A program made the position numbers and the translations under genes. From Bacillus sp. FJAT-27245 (lineage in GTDB: Bacteria > Bacillota > Bacilli > Bacillales > Cytobacillaceae), in assembly GCF_001273955.1 (NCBI RefSeq), contig NZ_LIGI01000001.1:1950478-2002055 (forward strand): a DNA stretch of 51,578 nt, read 5' to 3'. The notes under the pieces were generated by a model that was not told the DNA's origin, did not search any database, and saw nothing but the letters and a program-made list of their open reading frames with translations. Below are positions 49,767 through 51,578 of the stretch, piece after piece. Numbering within the stretch: the stretch's first letter is position 1; every line of letters begins with the position of its first letter.

Positions 49767-49799
49767 GCTTCCAGTGGAGGCTTATTTTAATTTTTTAAA
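49762..49799 (+). terminator. Terminator of the isomerase-aldolase operon
   Basis: AATAAGC, 11-nt loop, GCTTATT then TTAATTTTTT; the first arm includes the stop codon. Confidence 0.75.
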
Positions 49800-49891
49800 A
49801 AAATCATACTAAAAAAATAAACAAACAAGATACTTTCGTGCTATAGTAATAAAAAACTTTACTGTAATGCAGTATGTAGGAAGGTGAGACG

Positions 49892-51578
49892 ATGACGGAA
49901 TTGAAAACAAATGACAGCAGCCTTCCGCTTAGGCGGGATGTGAAGATGCTAGGGAAAATCCTCGGGGACATATTGCAATACAACGGCGGGCAGGAGCTTT
50001 TTGAAACGGTCGAAAAACTCCGGCTTAAATTCAAGGTTCTCCGCGAGACTTTCGAGGAAACGATTTTTGAAGAATTGAAAAAGGAAATTACCGGGCTGGA
50101 TCCGAAACTAAGGAACCAGGTTATCCGTGCATTTGCCGTTTATTTTCATTTAATCAACGTCGCCGAACAGAACCACCGTATCCGGAGGCGGCGTGAGTAT
50201 CAGCTGCGGGAAGATGCGAACGCGCAACCCGGCTCGATAGAAAGTGCCATTCTCTCATTGAAGGAACATAGCATCAGCGCCGAAGTCCTCAAAAAAGTGC
50301 TGGACGGAATGTCACTGGAACTTGTGATGACCGCGCATCCGACTGAAGCGACGAAGCGGTCAATCCTCGAAATCCAGAAGCGGATTGCCGACCTTTTGAA
50401 AAACCTTGACAATCCTCTCCTGGCAAGAAAGGAACGGAAAAAAATTGAAGGCAGCCTATTTAACGAGGTGGCCGCCCTTTGGCAGACGGATGAACTCCGT
50501 GACAGAAAGCCGACCGTAATCGATGAGGTGCGGAATGGCCTGTACTATTTTGATCATACGCTATTTGACGTGCTGCCTGAAATTCACCAGGAAGTCGAGG
50601 AATGCCTCGCGGATCATTATCCGGAAGAAGCCTGGAAGGTGCCGACTTTCCTGAGATTTGGATCCTGGATCGGCGGTGACCGGGACGGCAACCCGCATGT
50701 TACGTCCGATGTGACGTGGGAAACACTGACGAGGCACCGTAAGCTGGTTTTAAAAAAATACCGGGAAGTGCTTGTCGAACTAATGAGGCGGTTCAGCCAT
50801 TCAACCGCCCGTGTTAAGGTGAGCGATGAGCTAATCGAGTCGGTCGCAAAGGATGAACAGGCCTATTTGCCTGAAGACAAGCGCTGGTCAGTCGCCGAGG
50901 AACAGTACCGACGGAAGTTCGCTGTCATGATTGAGCGTGTCAGAAATGTTGGCCGGGACGAGTCCGGTTACAAGCTGCCCGAGGAGCTGCTCGCTGACCT
51001 TGAACTCATTAAACGGAGCGTTTATCAGCACCATCCCGCAAACCATGAACTGAAGCTTTTAGAAAAATTGTCCAGGCAAGTCAAACTGTTTGGCTTCCAT
51101 CTCGCAACCCTTGATATCCGTAATCACAGCGGCGAACATGAAGCGGCCATTACGGAAATTCTCCGGAAGGTCCGGATTGCGGAGGATTACAAGTCGCTGA
51201 GCGAAGAAGAAAAACAGGAGCTTCTTCAACGGTTGCTCGCCGACCCAAGGCCGGTTTTGCTTTTGCACGAAGATTATTCGGCAGAAACGCAGGAAATAAT
51301 CAACGTCTTCCAGTTGATCAAAAAGGCGCATGAGGAATTCGGGAAACAATCCATCTCTGTTTACCTCGTCAGCATGACCCAATCGGTAAGTGACCTTCTT
51401 GAAGTTCTTGTTTTGGCAAAAGAAGCGGGCATTTATAAGCTCCATGCAGACGGGAAGGTCGAGTCGTATTTGAATGTCGCACCACTTCTCGAGACAATCG
51501 ATGACCTGACCGCCGGGCCGAAAATTATTGAAACGCTATTCAATATGCCAGTATACAGGAATCATTTGCAAATGCTCG
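49892..51578 (+). CDS. ppc: Phosphoenolpyruvate carboxylase, 3' end beyond the window
   Basis: 562 codons are visible from ATG 49892 (GGAAGGTGAGACG upstream); the frame is open at the right edge, so the gene is partial (whole family is about 900 residues). The catalytic His is in VMTAHPTEATKR and the phosphoenolpyruvate site in GSWIGGDRDGNPHV. It carboxylates PEP to oxaloacetate to refill the TCA cycle. Starts 125 bp after the aldolase gene behind a terminator, so it has its own promoter in the AT-rich gap; a TATAGT box is visible near 49841 without a clear -35. Confidence 0.95.
   Translation, partial: MTELKTNDSSLPLRRDVKMLGKILGDILQYNGGQELFETVEKLRLKFKVLRETFEETIFEELKKEITGLDPKLRNQVIRAFAVYFHLINVAEQNHRIRRRREYQLREDANAQPGSIESAILSLKEHSISAEVLKKVLDGMSLELVMTAHPTEATKRSILEIQKRIADLLKNLDNPLLARKERKKIEGSLFNEVAALWQTDELRDRKPTVIDEVRNGLYYFDHTLFDVLPEIHQEVEECLADHYPEEAWKVPTFLRFGSWIGGDRDGNPHVTSDVTWETLTRHRKLVLKKYREVLVELMRRFSHSTARVKVSDELIESVAKDEQAYLPEDKRWSVAEEQYRRKFAVMIERVRNVGRDESGYKLPEELLADLELIKRSVYQHHPANHELKLLEKLSRQVKLFGFHLATLDIRNHSGEHEAAITEILRKVRIAEDYKSLSEEEKQELLQRLLADPRPVLLLHEDYSAETQEIINVFQLIKKAHEEFGKQSISVYLVSMTQSVSDLLEVLVLAKEAGIYKLHADGKVESYLNVAPLLETIDDLTAGPKIIETLFNMPVYRNHLQML

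Overview
The window looks like chromosomal DNA of a spore-forming member of the Bacillaceae (Bacillus sensu lato). Supporting signs are strong AGGAGG-type ribosome binding sites, a tgl spore-coat transglutaminase, a CsbD protein behind a sigma-B-type promoter, an RsbR-type stressosome protein, a T-box leader on proS, Rex-type operators on an NDH-2 gene, and intergenic repeats typical of this family. No rRNA, tRNA, prophage or CRISPR array was found. The right edge cuts a phosphoenolpyruvate carboxylase gene and the left edge cuts a 45-bp tandem repeat.

Layout. 0-5.4 kb: repeat array, MFS transporter, type II NADH dehydrogenase with two Rex boxes, small secreted and hypothetical genes. 5.6-7.1 kb: SGNH hydrolase and M15 peptidase. 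7.06-7.7 kb: a lone receiver domain with Glu in place of the phospho-acceptor Asp, behind a class I c-di-GMP riboswitch. 7.8-12.3 kb: csbD, dicarboxylate/amino-acid symporter, M42 peptidase, small membrane protein, CorA. 12.3-14.4 kb: consensus promoter, T-box with a CCU specifier, an inverted-repeat element and archaeal-type proS. 14.5-21.1 kb: DUF899-VOC fusion, two tiny genes, HAD phosphatase, radical SAM/SPASM protein with a His-Gly-Pro tail, DUF3243, RsbR paralogue, VanW, DUF948. 21.2-23.0 kb: HD-GYP/cobalamin-binding fusion behind a second c-di-GMP-I riboswitch and terminator. 23.2-28.6 kb: M32 carboxypeptidase, membrane-anchored PstS-like protein, yxlEFG-like ABC operon. 28.7-33.9 kb: esterase, CodA-like amidohydrolase, and a two-gene M20 hydrolase operon. 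34.1-35.2 kb: RAYT transposase beside a 3.3-copy array of 108-bp REP-like units. 35.4-41.4 kb: AKR, cytoplasmic alpha-amylase, SMP-30 lactonase, repeat protein, Tgl, membrane protein. 41.4-45.4 kb: acetolactate synthase and a class A PBP. 45.4-51.6 kb: repeat-rich intergenic DNA, tiny gene, AKR, an mtnA/drdI plus class II aldolase pair (DHAP-shunt-like), and ppc.

Two themes stand out. First, c-di-GMP signalling: two separate c-di-GMP riboswitches control a phospho-mimic receiver and an HD-GYP phosphodiesterase fused to a B12 domain, a likely feedback circuit. Second, repeats: a REP/RAYT pair, four arrays of one 20-21-bp TATC-centred family (one within about 0.3 kb of 21-bp repeats that form the N-terminus of a PBP), and several other degenerate arrays.
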